Positions 1 through 9,309 of a stretch of 64,000 nt of DNA are shown here, piece by piece. Each line of letters opens with the position of its first letter. Position 1 is the first letter of the stretch. Origin of the DNA: Acidovorax sp. GW101-3H11 (GTDB lineage Bacteria > Pseudomonadota > Gammaproteobacteria > Burkholderiales > Burkholderiaceae_C); assembly GCF_001633105.1 (NCBI RefSeq), contig NZ_LUKZ01000012.1, positions 151,278 to 215,277 of the forward strand, in the 5' to 3' direction. The position numbers and the translations under genes were made by a program. The notes under the pieces were generated by a model, which saw only the letters and a program-made list of their open reading frames with translations, searched no databases and was not told the DNA's origin.

Positions 1-1693
1 AAATATCCCCGCCGTAGCACTTGGCCAGCACGTTCTTGCGCAAGGCCTTGATGGTCTCGCGCGCAATGATGTTGGCGCCAATCGCTGCCTGGATGGCCAC
101 GTCATACATCTGGCGGCTGATGATCTCGCGCATCTTGGCAACTACGGCGCGACCCCGGTACTGGGATTGCGAGCGGTGCACGATGATGGACAGTGCATCG
201 ACCTTTTCGCCATTCAGAAGGATGTCCACCTTCACCACGTCGGACGCACGGTATTCCTTGAACTCGTAGTCCATGGAGGCATAGCCGCGCGACACCGACT
301 TGAGCTTGTCGAAGAAATCAAGCACGATTTCGCCGAGTGGCATTTCGTAGGTGAGCATCACTTGGCGACCGTGGTACGCCATGTTCATCTGCACACCACG
401 CTTCTGGTTGGCCAGTGTCATCACCGGGCCCACGTAGTCCTGGGGCATGTACAGGTGCACCGTGACGATGGGCTCGCGGATCTCCTCCAGCCGCCCCTGG
501 TCGGGCATCTTGGAAGGGTTCTCGACCATGATCACTTCGCCATCGGCCTTGACCACCTGGTAGACCACGCTGGGCGCCGTCGTGATGAGGTCCTGGTCAA
601 ACTCGCGCTCCAGACGCTCCTGCACGATTTCCATGTGCAACAAACCCAGGAAGCCGCAGCGGAAACCGAAACCCAGCGCCTGGCTGACTTCCGGTTCGTA
701 ATGCAAAGAGGCGTCATTGAGCTTGAGCTTTTCAAGCGCATCGCGCAGCGAGTCGTATTCGCTCGCCTCGGTCGGGTACAGACCGGCAAACACCTGGGGC
801 TGGATTTCCTTGAAGCCGGGAAGCGCCTCGGTGGCAGGGCCTGCGTTGTTGGGCAACTTCTTTTCGAGCGTGATCGTGTCGCCCACCTTGGCGGCCTGCA
901 GCTCCTTGATGCCAGCGATGATGTAGCCCACCTGCCCTGCGTCGAGCGAATTGCGCGGCTCGTTGGCAGGCGTGAACACACCAAGGTTGTCCGCGTTGTA
1001 CACCGCACCACTGGCCATCATCTTGATGCGTTCGCCTTTCAGCAAACGGCCATCGACCACGCGCACCAGCATCACCACGCCCACGTAGCTGTCGAACCAG
1101 CTGTCGATGATCATCGCGCGCAGCGGGCCGTCGGCATTGCCACGCGGCGCAGGCACCTTGGCCACGATGGCTTCGAGGATCTCGTCGATGCCCATGCCGG
1201 TCTTCGCTGAGCAAGGGATGGCGTCGGTCGCATCGATGCCGATGACATCCTCGACCTCGGCCTTCGCGTTGTCGGGATCGGCGTTGGGCAAATCCATCTT
1301 GTTGAGCACAGGCACCACTTCCACACCCAGGTCCAGCGCGGTGTAGCAGTTGGCCACGGTCTGTGCTTCTACGCCCTGCGATGCATCGACGACGAGCAGT
1401 GCGCCTTCACATGCAGACAGTGAACGAGAGACCTCGTAGGAGAAGTCCACATGGCCCGGTGTATCGATCAGATTGAGGTTGTAGATCTGACCATCGCGCG
1501 CCTTGTACTGCAGCGCAGCGGTCTGCGCCTTGATGGTTATCCCACGCTCTTTTTCGATGTCCATCGAGTCCAGGACCTGGGCCTCCATCTCACGCTCCGC
1601 CAGCCCGCCACACCGCTGGATCAAGCGGTCGGCCAGCGTCGACTTGCCATGGTCGATGTGCGCAATGATGGAAAAATTTCTGATGTGATTCAT
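1..1693 (-). CDS. lepA: Elongation factor 4 (LepA), C-terminus cut by window edge
   Basis: Ribosome-associated translational GTPase that back-translocates or remodels stalled ribosomes. The frame runs from ATG at 1693 to the left edge with 564 complete codons; the family is about 600 residues, so roughly 38 C-terminal residues lie outside. The G1 motif AHIDHGKST is at residues 11-19, followed by ERGITIKA (switch I), DTPGHVDF (G3) and NKMDLP (G4). The last visible residues, [12 protein letters not shown], belong to the EF4-specific C-terminal domain. It sits downstream of the sigma-E operon, as in pseudomonads, but a strong terminator (1738-1768) separates it from mucD, so it probably has its own promoter in the short stretch upstream of its start. 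Confidence 0.97.
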   Translation of the reverse strand, partial: MNHIRNFSIIAHIDHGKSTLADRLIQRCGGLAEREMEAQVLDSMDIEKERGITIKAQTAALQYKARDGQIYNLNLIDTPGHVDFSYEVSRSLSACEGALLVVDASQGVEAQTVANCYTALDLGVEVVPVLNKMDLPNADPDNAKAEVEDVIGIDATDAIPCSAKTGMGIDEILEAIVAKVPAPRGNADGPLRAMIIDSWFDSYVGVVMLVRVVDGRLLKGERIKMMASGAVYNADNLGVFTPANEPRNSLDAGQVGYIIAGIKELQAAKVGDTITLEKKLPNNAGPATEALPGFKEIQPQVFAGLYPTEASEYDSLRDALEKLKLNDASLHYEPEVSQALGFGFRCGFLGLLHMEIVQERLEREFDQDLITTAPSVVYQVVKADGEVIMVENPSKMPDQGRLEEIREPIVTVHLYMPQDYVGPVMTLANQKRGVQMNMAYHGRQVMLTYEMPLGEIVLDFFDKLKSVSRGYASMDYEFKEYRASDVVKVDILLNGEKVDALSIIVHRSQSQYRGRAVVAKMREIISRQMYDVAIQAAIGANIIARETIKALRKNVLAKCYGGDI

Positions 1694-1737
1694 CAACGGA
1701 AAGCGTCAAGTGATTGAATTAAAACGGCGCCCACAAG

Positions 1738-1768
1738 AAAAAAGGGCGCGTCGAGTGGCGACGCGCCC
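1738..1768 (-). terminator. Rho-independent terminator upstream of lepA
   Basis: A perfect 10-bp stem, GGGCGCGTCG (1744-1753) with CGACGCGCCC (1759-1768), has a 5-base loop. On the minus strand it is followed by six T residues (A-run at 1738-1743). It would end transcripts coming from the mucD side before they reach the lepA start at 1693. Confidence 0.85.
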
Positions 1769-1884
1769 TGAACCAACAATCATTGGCAACTGCGATAGTT
1801 GGAGCTTCATTGTAGGCAAAAAGGCCGCTTGGAAAAGCCCGCCCGACTGCACTGAGGGGGAGTTGCCGGTCTGCAACAGGGATT

Positions 1885-1952
1885 TTATACACAGTTTATT
1901 CACAGTTGGCACAACAACAACGCTGGACAACTTGTGGGTGAGCTGTGGATCA
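1885..1952. promoter_or_regulatory. Cluster of DnaA-box-like nonamers
   Basis: Two perfect matches to the DnaA-box consensus TTATNCACA lie 11 bp apart: TTATACACA at 1885-1893 and TTATTCACA at 1896-1904. A reverse-oriented TGATCCACA (one mismatch to TTATCCACA) lies at 1944-1952, and a weaker TCACCCACA lies between them at about 1934-1942. No dnaA, dnaN or gyrB gene is nearby, so this is more likely a DnaA titration or regulatory site than the replication origin. Confidence 0.5.
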
Positions 1953-2206
1953 GCTGTGCATTGCACCAAACCATCCCGCATCGTGAACCCGACGCCAGTC
2001 AATATGCAGATAAGCGTTTAACGGAAGCCTCTATTCTATCGAATCTGGTTGATAGGCTCCCCAAAAGTTAGCAAAAGCTAACATCTAGTCATCTTCCGAT
2101 GGCGACGCAAAAAAGCCAAAAAAGAAATCGATCACCCAAAGGCCCGCTCAAAGAAGAGGGGAATCAGCCCTGTGTGGGGCCGCCCCTCCCCTCCAACAGC
2201 GCCGCG

Positions 2207-3676
2207 TCAGCGCCCAGACCGGATCAGGGCGTACTGGGCCCATTCACCGCGCCGGTACAGCACGTTGATGGACTTGCTCTTGTCGGCCTTGGCGAGTACC
2301 GACTCAAACTCCTTGACGCCCGAAATTTCGGTATTGGCCACCGACAAGATGATGTCCCCTTCGCGCAGTCCCGCACGGGCTGCAGCGTCAGTGGCAGCGG
2401 CCACCACCACGCCGCCCTTGAGCTTGAACTCCTTCTTCTGCGCGTCCGTCAGTTCCGTCACCGACAGCCCCAACTGCTGCGCAGCTGCGGAGGCCTTGGG
2501 TTTTTCCTCACGCTCGGCCACCTTGGTAGCAGGCTTGTCTGGTTCGATTTCTGCGATGGTGATGCCGAGATCACGCGACGCCCCCCGGCGGAACACCGTC
2601 ACCGTGCTTTTGCTTCCGGGCTTGGTATTGCCCACCAGGCGCGGCAGGTCTGCCACCTTCTCGATGGGTTTGCCGTCAAAACGCGTGATGATGTCCCCGG
2701 CTTCCACGCCGGCCTTGTCGGCGGGCGACCCGCCCTCGACACCCGTGACCAGCGCACCTTGCGCCTTGCCCAGCCCAATGGACTCGGCCACATCTTTGGT
2801 GACCGCGCCAATCTGCACGCCAATGCGTCCGCGCGTCACGCGCCCCGATGCACGCAATTGTTCGCTCACCCGGATGGCTTCATCCATGGGGATAGCAAAC
2901 GAGATGCCCATGAAGCCACCTGAGCGTGAATAGATCTGGCTGTTGATGCCCACCACCTCGCCGCGCATGTTGATAAGCGGGCCGCCCGAATTGCCGGGGT
3001 TGATCGCCACATCGGTCTGGATGAAGGGCAGGTAGTCCCCCGTGTCGCGCTGCTTGGCACTCACGATGCCCGCCGTGACGGTGTTCTCCAGCCCAAAGGG
3101 GGAGCCAATTGCCATCACCCATTCACCCACCCGCAGGCGGCTCACATCCCCCACCTTCACCGCCGGCAGGCCCGTGGCTTCGATCTTGACCACCGCCACG
3201 TCCGTGCGCTTGTCTGCACCCACAATCTTGGCCTTGAACTCGCGCTTGTCCGGGAGCGTCACGATGACTTCATCGGCACCGTCCACCACATGGGCGTTGG
3301 TCATGACAAAACCGTCTGCCGTCAGGATGAACCCGGAACCCACACCCCGTGGCTGCTGCTCCTCTTCCTGCTGCGGCCTCTGGGGGCGCTGCTGGCGGGG
3401 CTGGTTAGGAATGGGCACACCAAAACGCCGGAAGAACTCCAGCATCTCCTCGTCCATGCCATTGGCACCGGCACGGGAGGACGCTTTTTCGACCGTGCGG
3501 ATATTGACCACCGAGGGCCCCACCTGGTCCACCAGATCCGTGAAGTCCGGCAACCCCCGGACCACGGCCGCTGGCTGGGCCCACGCCACCTGGGGCAGCG
3601 CCACGGCGCCGGCCACCCCGGCAAACATGCACGCGAGCGCCACAGAGCGCAGCTTATTTCCATCGAACTTCGGCAT
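2207..3676 (-). CDS. mucD: Periplasmic serine protease MucD (DegP/DegQ family)
   Basis: Periplasmic quality-control protease/chaperone that damps sigma-E signalling. It is 489 residues from ATG 3676, which has an AAAGG ribosome site 8 bases upstream; a longer frame to 3760 exists but lacks support. A signal peptide (residues 1-33, ending AWA) is followed by a trypsin-like domain with the catalytic triad H129 (TNAHVVDG), D159 (KRTDVAVV) and S230 (NPGNSGGPL), then two PDZ domains. The linker at 92-108 is very Q/P/R/E-rich. It is the last gene of the rpoE-rseA-mucB-mucD operon, with a 161-bp gap after mucB that leaves room for its own promoter. Confidence 0.95.
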   Translation of the reverse strand: MPKFDGNKLRSVALACMFAGVAGAVALPQVAWAQPAAVVRGLPDFTDLVDQVGPSVVNIRTVEKASSRAGANGMDEEMLEFFRRFGVPIPNQPRQQRPQRPQQEEEQQPRGVGSGFILTADGFVMTNAHVVDGADEVIVTLPDKREFKAKIVGADKRTDVAVVKIEATGLPAVKVGDVSRLRVGEWVMAIGSPFGLENTVTAGIVSAKQRDTGDYLPFIQTDVAINPGNSGGPLINMRGEVVGINSQIYSRSGGFMGISFAIPMDEAIRVSEQLRASGRVTRGRIGVQIGAVTKDVAESIGLGKAQGALVTGVEGGSPADKAGVEAGDIITRFDGKPIEKVADLPRLVGNTKPGSKSTVTVFRRGASRDLGITIAEIEPDKPATKVAEREEKPKASAAAQQLGLSVTELTDAQKKEFKLKGGVVVAAATDAAARAGLREGDIILSVANTEISGVKEFESVLAKADKSKSINVLYRRGEWAQYALIRSGR

Positions 3677-3837
3677 CTTCGACCTTTCGTGAATTGTGCA
3701 AATGCTGGCTATCAACTTGGTGTGACTGTGAAGAGTGTGCCGCGAAATGGTTCCCGGCAAAGACCCAGGTTCTTCGCCACACTATCAGTCAACCAGGCCA
3801 GGAAGGGGCGTTTGCCACCCCGCGAGGATGGACGCGC

Positions 3838-4917
3838 TCAGCGGACGCGTTCCAGTTGTCCGGCAAAAAGGCGCAGCGTCTGCAAGGGGACCTCGCCGAC
3901 AGCCGTCAACCAGGTGTCCGGCGACACCCGCTGCGCCAAGAGCTGCGTTGCACCCATGCCCGACACCTGGGATTGCGCCGGGTGACGCTGGGGGTCAAAA
4001 GACTCCAGGAACAAGGACACGGAAGCCAGTCCATCGGAGTACAAGCATTGCAGCACGCTTTGCGCATCGTCTGCACCAGAAACTGCCCGGCGATGGCAAC
4101 TGACAGGCACGAACCCCGCCACCGGCTGCCGCAGCGCCCAGCCCTCGGCCTGGGCCGTCGTCTTCACGACGGCTGGGGCGACCACCTTGTAGCCCATGGT
4201 TGAATCCATCAAGCGGGAGAGCTGCTCCACCCGCACCGATGCATTCAAATCAAGCTCCGAAAAAGCGGCCTGCTCCAGCACCCGCCCGTCCAAGGCCAGG
4301 GTTTGCAGCTTCACCACCAGCCCGGAGTCCCGCTCCACCCACAGGCGATAGCCAAAGCGCAGGGCATCCAGGGGTTTGAACCACACCACATCGGACACCA
4401 AGCCCGCCACCCGCTCCTGGCCTATCAGCTGCGAGGTATAAAACTGGGCCGTGGATGTGCCGCTGACCACCGGCACGCGCGGGAAAAGCCCGGCCGCATC
4501 GCGCCGATCCGTGCGCACCACACGCGCCTGCGGCAAAAAGGTACGCACCTCATCGTTGCGCCGAAAAACAGTGCGCGGCGTGCCGCTCAGCGACTCCACC
4601 CGCTCCATCTGCTGAAGCCCATCGCAGGCATGCCAGATGCGGGAACTGGACATGGCTCCGTTGGCAGACATCACCACAAACACCCCGGCGTAGGATTTGC
4701 GGCAGGGCGCACTGTGCATGCGCTCAATCCACTGCGCCACATCGCGCTCGGCAGGGACCGATATCGCCTCCGAGGAAGCAGCAGCAGGATTGCCCCCGCC
4801 AGGGCCTGCGGCCAGGGCTGCTGATGCCACCAGGCCCGACGCAACCACCGCCCCACACCACATCAGCCACCGATTGCGAAAGATTCCAGCAGCGCCCAGC
4901 ACTCCCAATGTGTTCAT
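3838..4917 (-). CDS. mucB: Sigma-E regulatory protein MucB/RseB
   Basis: Periplasmic protein that binds the anti-sigma factor RseA and shields it from site-1 proteolysis until it senses mislocalised lipoprotein or LPS. It is 359 residues from ATG 4917; the GTG one codon upstream is an alternative. An N-terminal membrane/signal segment (about 15-37, ending ALA) precedes the MucB/RseB lipoprotein-fold domain (WIERM, SYAGVFV, FRRNDEVRTFLPQ, GYRLWVERDSGLVVKL) and a small C-terminal domain. The position between rseA (39-bp gap) and mucD matches the canonical operon, which supports the call more than any single motif. Confidence 0.9.
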   Translation of the reverse strand: MNTLGVLGAAGIFRNRWLMWCGAVVASGLVASAALAAGPGGGNPAAASSEAISVPAERDVAQWIERMHSAPCRKSYAGVFVVMSANGAMSSSRIWHACDGLQQMERVESLSGTPRTVFRRNDEVRTFLPQARVVRTDRRDAAGLFPRVPVVSGTSTAQFYTSQLIGQERVAGLVSDVVWFKPLDALRFGYRLWVERDSGLVVKLQTLALDGRVLEQAAFSELDLNASVRVEQLSRLMDSTMGYKVVAPAVVKTTAQAEGWALRQPVAGFVPVSCHRRAVSGADDAQSVLQCLYSDGLASVSLFLESFDPQRHPAQSQVSGMGATQLLAQRVSPDTWLTAVGEVPLQTLRLFAGQLERVR

Positions 4918-4959
4918 CACGCGATCTCACCGCCTGGAGCAGGCATCCTTATTCCCAAA

Positions 4960-5628
4960 TCAACGGCCAGGGGTTTCAAAGGTGGCATTGCGCAGAAAAC
5001 CCGCTGGCATCTGCAGTGCCGATGTGCTGCCAAACTGCTTGTGGGCGGCCAGCAATTCATCCAGGCGGGGATCCCGCAGCATCACCTGCTGCCCGTCAGC
5101 GTCGGCCACAGCCACCACGGGAGCCCCTGGGGCCGGGCTGCTGCGCTCGGGCACGGCCGCCATCTGTGCCCCTGCCCCTGCTGCAGGGCCCGCACCTTGC
5201 AAACTGGCCAGGGATGTCCAACCGATCGCCGCCACCGCAGCCAGGGAAGCAAAGCCCGCCACCATCTTCCAGCGGAACACGGACGCATTGGCAGCCTCGG
5301 GCAGTCCGGCAGCAACCACGGCCACGGGGACCGGAACTTGGGGGCGCTCAGGCAGCGCCTCCTGGGCCAGTTGTTCACGCAAACGGGCCATGAATGCCGG
5401 GTTGGCAGGCTGCGCAAGGTCTGCCGAGCGCAGCACATCGCCCACCAGGTGGTACAGCTGCCAGGTCTTGGCCCCGTCCTCGTCCTCCGCCGCATAGGCG
5501 AATGCGGCACTCAGTTCGTCGCCCTGAAGCTGGCCATCAGCCAGCGCAGACAGCCGCTCCCGACGGTCCGCCCCTTGGTCCACGGGGCCACCCGCCAGTC
5601 CATTGATACCTGTTTCAGCCTTGTTCAT
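4960..5628 (-). CDS. rseA: Anti-sigma-E factor RseA/MucA
   Basis: Inner-membrane anti-sigma factor that holds RpoE at the membrane. It is 222 residues. The cytoplasmic N-terminal domain contains the family signature RERLSALADGQLQGDEL (about 23-40) and WQLYHLVGDVLRS. One transmembrane helix follows (about 121-140, VAGFASLAAVAAIGWTSLA), then an Ala/Pro-rich periplasmic tail ending with a conserved-looking LDELLAAHKQFGS segment that would contact MucB. It begins 9 bp after the rpoE stop, so the pair is co-transcribed and probably coupled. Confidence 0.9.
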   Translation of the reverse strand: MNKAETGINGLAGGPVDQGADRRERLSALADGQLQGDELSAAFAYAAEDEDGAKTWQLYHLVGDVLRSADLAQPANPAFMARLREQLAQEALPERPQVPVPVAVVAAGLPEAANASVFRWKMVAGFASLAAVAAIGWTSLASLQGAGPAAGAGAQMAAVPERSSPAPGAPVVAVADADGQQVMLRDPRLDELLAAHKQFGSTSALQMPAGFLRNATFETPGR

Positions 5629-5637
5629 TCCATCACC

Positions 5638-6264
5638 TCACCACCGTTTGCCCGACTGGTTCTCAAGCAGAGGGCGCACTTTGGCCGAGATGGCCTCACG
5701 CGCCCGAAAAATCCGGGACCGCACCGTGCCGATGGGGCATCCCATGGCCGCCGCGATCTCTTCGTAACTCAAACCCTCAATCTCGCGCAGCGTCACCGCC
5801 TGGCGCAAGTCATCGGGCAACGCCTCCATGGCCGCATTCACCACCTGCGCAATCTCTTGGGCAGCCAGTACGGTCTCGGGGGTTTCGTCGCTGGTTAGTT
5901 CATGTCCGAGGCGGGAAGTTTCATCCTCGTCCTCACCGCCCCGGAATGCGTTTTCTGAGATGACCGGGTTGCGCTTCATGTCCATCAGCGCCTTCTTGGC
6001 AGTATTGACGGCAATGCGGTACAGCCAGGTGTAGAACTGCGCATCCCCACGGAACTGGTGCAGCGCCCGGTAGGCTCGGATAAAGGTCTCCTGGGCAATG
6101 TCCTGGACAAGGTCGGTGTCGCGCACCATGCGCCCTATCAGGCGCTCAATGCGGCGCTGGTACTTGATGACCAGTAACTCATAAGCGCGCTGATCGCCCG
6201 CTACCGTGCGCTCCACCAGGTGGAGATCGCTGTCTTCGGGGGGAGAAGGCGAAATTACAGTCAT
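5638..6264 (-). CDS. rpoE: RNA polymerase sigma factor RpoE (AlgU)
   Basis: Group IV (ECF02-type) sigma factor for the envelope stress response. It is 208 residues. Region 2 spans about 26-92 with DLVQDIAQETFIRAYRAL and FYTWLYRIAVNTAK; region 4 spans about 145-200 with LREIEGLSYEEIAAAMG and GTVRSRIFRARE. Its start lies 6 bp after the stop of the YgfX-like gene, so transcription probably enters from upstream of that gene. RseA, MucB and MucD follow in order. Confidence 0.97.
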   Translation of the reverse strand: MTVISPSPPEDSDLHLVERTVAGDQRAYELLVIKYQRRIERLIGRMVRDTDLVQDIAQETFIRAYRALHQFRGDAQFYTWLYRIAVNTAKKALMDMKRNPVISENAFRGGEDEDETSRLGHELTSDETPETVLAAQEIAQVVNAAMEALPDDLRQAVTLREIEGLSYEEIAAAMGCPIGTVRSRIFRAREAISAKVRPLLENQSGKRW

Positions 6265-6270
6265 GGATAC

Positions 6271-6777
6271 TCAGGATTCACGCCCCACGGCCGTGGCCGG
6301 GGCGGTTGCGTCAGGGTTGTCAGCGCCCGGTACGGCGCGCGAATATACCGCACGGCGCATGTCCAGCCAGCGCTCGGGCTGGCTCGCACGCTCCAGCCAA
6401 AGCCAGGTGCGGTGATGCCCCCACGGAGAGACACACACCCAAAGATGGGCCTGCAGGTCAAGAAGGACTTCAGGCGGCGCAGAAAGTGCCCGGAATATTT
6501 TTTCAGGCCCATCGCCTTCCAGGACCCATCCCTGCCCGTCCCAGCGCAGGGTACCCACAAATTGCTGGCGCCAGAAATGCACCGCGCCCGCTGCAGCCAC
6601 CAGCCAAACGCCAGCAGCAGTGCTTGCAGACACCCAGGACAGCATCGCACCTTCCGCAAGCCAGGCCCACAGCACCGCAGCCCCTGCCAACAACAACACG
6701 ACCAATGCAGCGCCCAAGGCCATGCTGCGCCGCACGGGGTAGAGCACAGCAGGCGCACGCCGTGTGGGTCGGTTCAT
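6271..6777 (-). CDS. YgfX-like small inner-membrane protein
   Basis: A 168-residue protein from ATG 6777 (a GTG at 6807 would add 10 residues). Two adjacent hydrophobic helices (about 19-41 and 46-66) are followed by a soluble tail with the pattern TLRWDGQGWVLE, LDLQAHLWVCV and WLWLERASQPERWLDMRRAV. That layout resembles YgfX/CptA, the membrane partner of SdhE in gammaproteobacteria, which in pseudomonads also lies near the algU operon. The function is not established from sequence. It is 6 bp upstream of rpoE and probably the first gene of the sigma-E operon. Confidence 0.6.
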   Translation of the reverse strand: MNRPTRRAPAVLYPVRRSMALGAALVVLLLAGAAVLWAWLAEGAMLSWVSASTAAGVWLVAAAGAVHFWRQQFVGTLRWDGQGWVLEGDGPEKIFRALSAPPEVLLDLQAHLWVCVSPWGHHRTWLWLERASQPERWLDMRRAVYSRAVPGADNPDATAPATAVGRES

Positions 6778-6815
6778 GGCATCGGGGTCAAACTGAAACC
6801 GCGCCACAGCGCACG

Positions 6816-6843
6816 AAAACCCCCTGCCCTGCTGGACAGGGGG
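6816..6843 (-). terminator. Terminator after fabF
   Basis: The minus strand has CCCCCTG, a 10-base loop, CAGGGGG and then TTTT. It lies between the fabF stop (6916) and the YgfX-like gene, separating the fatty-acid cluster from the sigma-E operon. Confidence 0.55.
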
Positions 6844-6915
6844 AGGGCATTCGGTGCGCTGGGCCGAGGGCGTCCACGGGCATCGATGCCACGAAGAAAA
6901 AAGCTGTCCGCTGGA

Positions 6916-8160
6916 TCAGATGCGCTTGAAAACCAGCGTGCCGTTGGTGCCGCCAAAACCGAAGTTATTCTTTACGGCCACGTCAATCTTCATATCCCGC
7001 GCCGTGTTGGCGCAGTAGTCCAGATCGCACTCGGGGTCCTGATTGAACAGGTTGATGGTGGGAGGCACCTTTTGCTCGTGCAGGGCCAGCACGGTGAAAA
7101 CACTTTCAATCCCCCCCGCACCACCGAGCAGGTGGCCCGTCATGGATTTGGTGGAGCTGACAACGGTCTTGTAGGCATGTGCACCCAAGGCCGCCTTGAT
7201 CGCGTTGGTTTCGTTGATGTCGCCCAGTGGAGTGGACGTGCCGTGCGCATTCAGGTAATCCACCTGGTCGGCATTGATGCCTGCATTGCGCAAGGCGCTG
7301 AGCATGGCACGGCGGGGGCCATCCATGTTGGGGGCCGTCATGTGGCCCGCATCCGCACTCATGCCAAAGCCACTGAGTTCGGCGTAAATCTTGGCGCCAC
7401 GGGCCTTGGCGTGTTCGTACTCTTCCAGCACCATCACGCCAGCACCTTCGCCCAGCACAAAACCATCGCGGTCCTTGTCCCAGGGGCGGGAGGCTGTCTG
7501 GGGGTCATCGTTGCGGGTGGACAGGGCACGCATGGCAGCAAAGCCACCAATGCCCAGTGGCGACACCGTGGACTCTGTGCCACCAGCCACCACCACATCC
7601 GCATCCCCGTATTCGATCATGCGACCCGCTTCTCCGATGCAGTGCAAGCCCGTTGTACAGGCAGTCACCACAGCCAGATTCGGCCCTTTGAAGCCGAAGC
7701 GCATGGACACATGGCCGGCCACCATATTGATGATGGACGCGGGCACAAAAAACGGCGTGATACGCCGAGGCCCACGGCTGGCCAGTTCCGCATGGGTATT
7801 TTCGATCAGCGGAAGGCCGCCAATGCCAGAGCCGATCACACACGCAATGCGTGTGGCGAACTCGTCACTGAGCGCCTCGCCCGTAGGCAAACCGGCGTCT
7901 TGCACGGCCTGCGCAGCTGCGGCAATGCCGAAATGGATGAAAGCGTCCATCGCGCGCGCATCCTTGGCGCTGATGTACGACTCCAGGTCAAGACCTTTGA
8001 CCTCCCCCGCGATCTTGCAGGCGAAGTTCGACGCATCGAACTTGGTGATGAGATCAATGCCGGACTTTCCGGCAAGGAGGTTGGCCCAGGAATCGGCCAC
8101 CGTGTTACCCACGGGGCTGACGCAACCTAGGCCGGTCACGACAACGCGACGACGGCTCAT
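6916..8160 (-). CDS. fabF: 3-oxoacyl-ACP synthase II (KAS II)
   Basis: Elongation condensing enzyme of type II fatty-acid synthesis, adding malonyl-ACP to acyl-ACP in the cytoplasm. It is 414 residues, normal for the family. The catalytic triad is C168 (VTACTTG), H306 ([11 protein letters not shown]) and H343 ([14 protein letters not shown]). The C-terminal glycine-rich NNFGFGGTN is present. It is the last gene of the plsX-fabH-fabD-fabG-acpP-fabF cluster, 47 bp after acpP. Confidence 0.98.
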   Translation of the reverse strand: MSRRRVVVTGLGCVSPVGNTVADSWANLLAGKSGIDLITKFDASNFACKIAGEVKGLDLESYISAKDARAMDAFIHFGIAAAAQAVQDAGLPTGEALSDEFATRIACVIGSGIGGLPLIENTHAELASRGPRRITPFFVPASIINMVAGHVSMRFGFKGPNLAVVTACTTGLHCIGEAGRMIEYGDADVVVAGGTESTVSPLGIGGFAAMRALSTRNDDPQTASRPWDKDRDGFVLGEGAGVMVLEEYEHAKARGAKIYAELSGFGMSADAGHMTAPNMDGPRRAMLSALRNAGINADQVDYLNAHGTSTPLGDINETNAIKAALGAHAYKTVVSSTKSMTGHLLGGAGGIESVFTVLALHEQKVPPTINLFNQDPECDLDYCANTARDMKIDVAVKNNFGFGGTNGTLVFKRI

Positions 8161-8207
8161 GCGTAAAAACCTTCTGCTGATCGCTTGAGTCAGGCGCAGG
8201 GCGCCGC

Positions 8208-8483
<276 letters not shown>

Positions 8484-8550
8484 CTAGCCGCTTAAGGAGA
8501 AGCCCCTAAACGACCCGCCGTCCGGATGAACCGGCGTTAACTTATCTTAA

Positions 8551-9309
8551 TTACATGTACATGCCGCCATTGACATGCAACTCCTGCCCCGTCACATAGC
8601 CCGCCTCGCGCGAAGCCAGGTAAGCGACCGCATGCGCGACGTCCGCTGGCTTGCCCATGTGGCCCAGCGGGATCTGCGCATTGAGCGCTTTTTGCTGATC
8701 TTCAGGCAACACCGAGGTCATGTCCGTCTCGATAAAACCAGGCGCCACGCAGTTCACGGTGATGCTGCGGCTGCCCAGCTCTCGGGCCAGTGCGCGCGTC
8801 ATGCCCGCCACACCCGCCTTGGCGGCGGCGTAGTTGGCCTGGCCCGGATTGCCCGATGCACCCACCACGCTGGTGATGCTGATGATGCGCCCAAAACGCT
8901 GCTTCATCATCGGGCGGATCGCGGCGCGGCTCACACGGAACACGGCCTTGAGATTGGTGTCCATCACCGCATCCCAGTCGTCGTCCTTCATGCGCATGGC
9001 CAGGGTGTCGCGCGTGATGCCGGCGTTGTTCACCAGCACATGCAGGCCGCCTTGTTGTTTGACGATGGAGTCCATCAGGGCCTCAACCGCCGCCACATCG
9101 TTCACATTCAGATTGGCACCCCGGCAGCCCGGATAGGCCGCCAGCGCCTGGCTGATGCGCGCAGCACCTTCATCCGTAGTGGCCGTACCCACCACCTGGT
9201 AGCCGCGCACCGCCAGCTCTAGAGCAATCGCTGCGCCAATGCCGCGCGATGCGCCGGTCACCAGCGCTACTTGCGCCGCCTGAGCTACCGTCTGGGTCGA
9301 TTCCGTCAT
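8551..9309 (-). CDS. fabG: 3-oxoacyl-ACP reductase
   Basis: NADPH-dependent short-chain dehydrogenase that reduces beta-ketoacyl-ACP. It is 252 residues. The cofactor motif TGASRGIG is at 18-25, NNAG at 94-97, and the catalytic residues are S147, Y160 and K164 (YAAAK). The typical FabG C-terminus GQELHVNGGMYM is present. Its ATG overlaps the fabD stop by 4 bp (ATGA), indicating translational coupling. Confidence 0.97.
   Translation of the reverse strand: MTESTQTVAQAAQVALVTGASRGIGAAIALELAVRGYQVVGTATTDEGAARISQALAAYPGCRGANLNVNDVAAVEALMDSIVKQQGGLHVLVNNAGITRDTLAMRMKDDDWDAVMDTNLKAVFRVSRAAIRPMMKQRFGRIISITSVVGASGNPGQANYAAAKAGVAGMTRALARELGSRSITVNCVAPGFIETDMTSVLPEDQQKALNAQIPLGHMGKPADVAHAVAYLASREAGYVTGQELHVNGGMYM

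Larger units (their letters stand above)
1694..2206. other. 513-bp intergenic region between lepA and mucD
   Basis: No convincing gene. Open frames of about 100 codons exist on both strands here but overlap each other and resemble no family. The region holds a strong hairpin terminator next to lepA (1738-1768), a cluster of DnaA-box-like nonamers (1885-1952) and a perfect short palindrome GTTAGCAAAAGCTAAC at 2067-2082. It is less GC-rich than its surroundings. A non-coding minus-strand transcript ending at the terminator is possible. Confidence 0.6.

Noticed and set aside
1885-1952. Calling the DnaA-box cluster the chromosomal origin
   Set aside because: There is no dnaA, dnaN, rpmH, gyrB or parAB gene nearby and no clear AT-rich unwinding element. 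Kept only as a candidate titration or regulatory site.
1710-2021. Overlapping open frames of about 100 codons on both strands in the lepA-mucD gap
   Set aside because: No ribosome site, no family features, and they run through a terminator hairpin and the DnaA boxes.
2099-2933. Plus-strand open frames opposite mucD
   Set aside because: They are shadows of the mucD reading frame, with no independent features.
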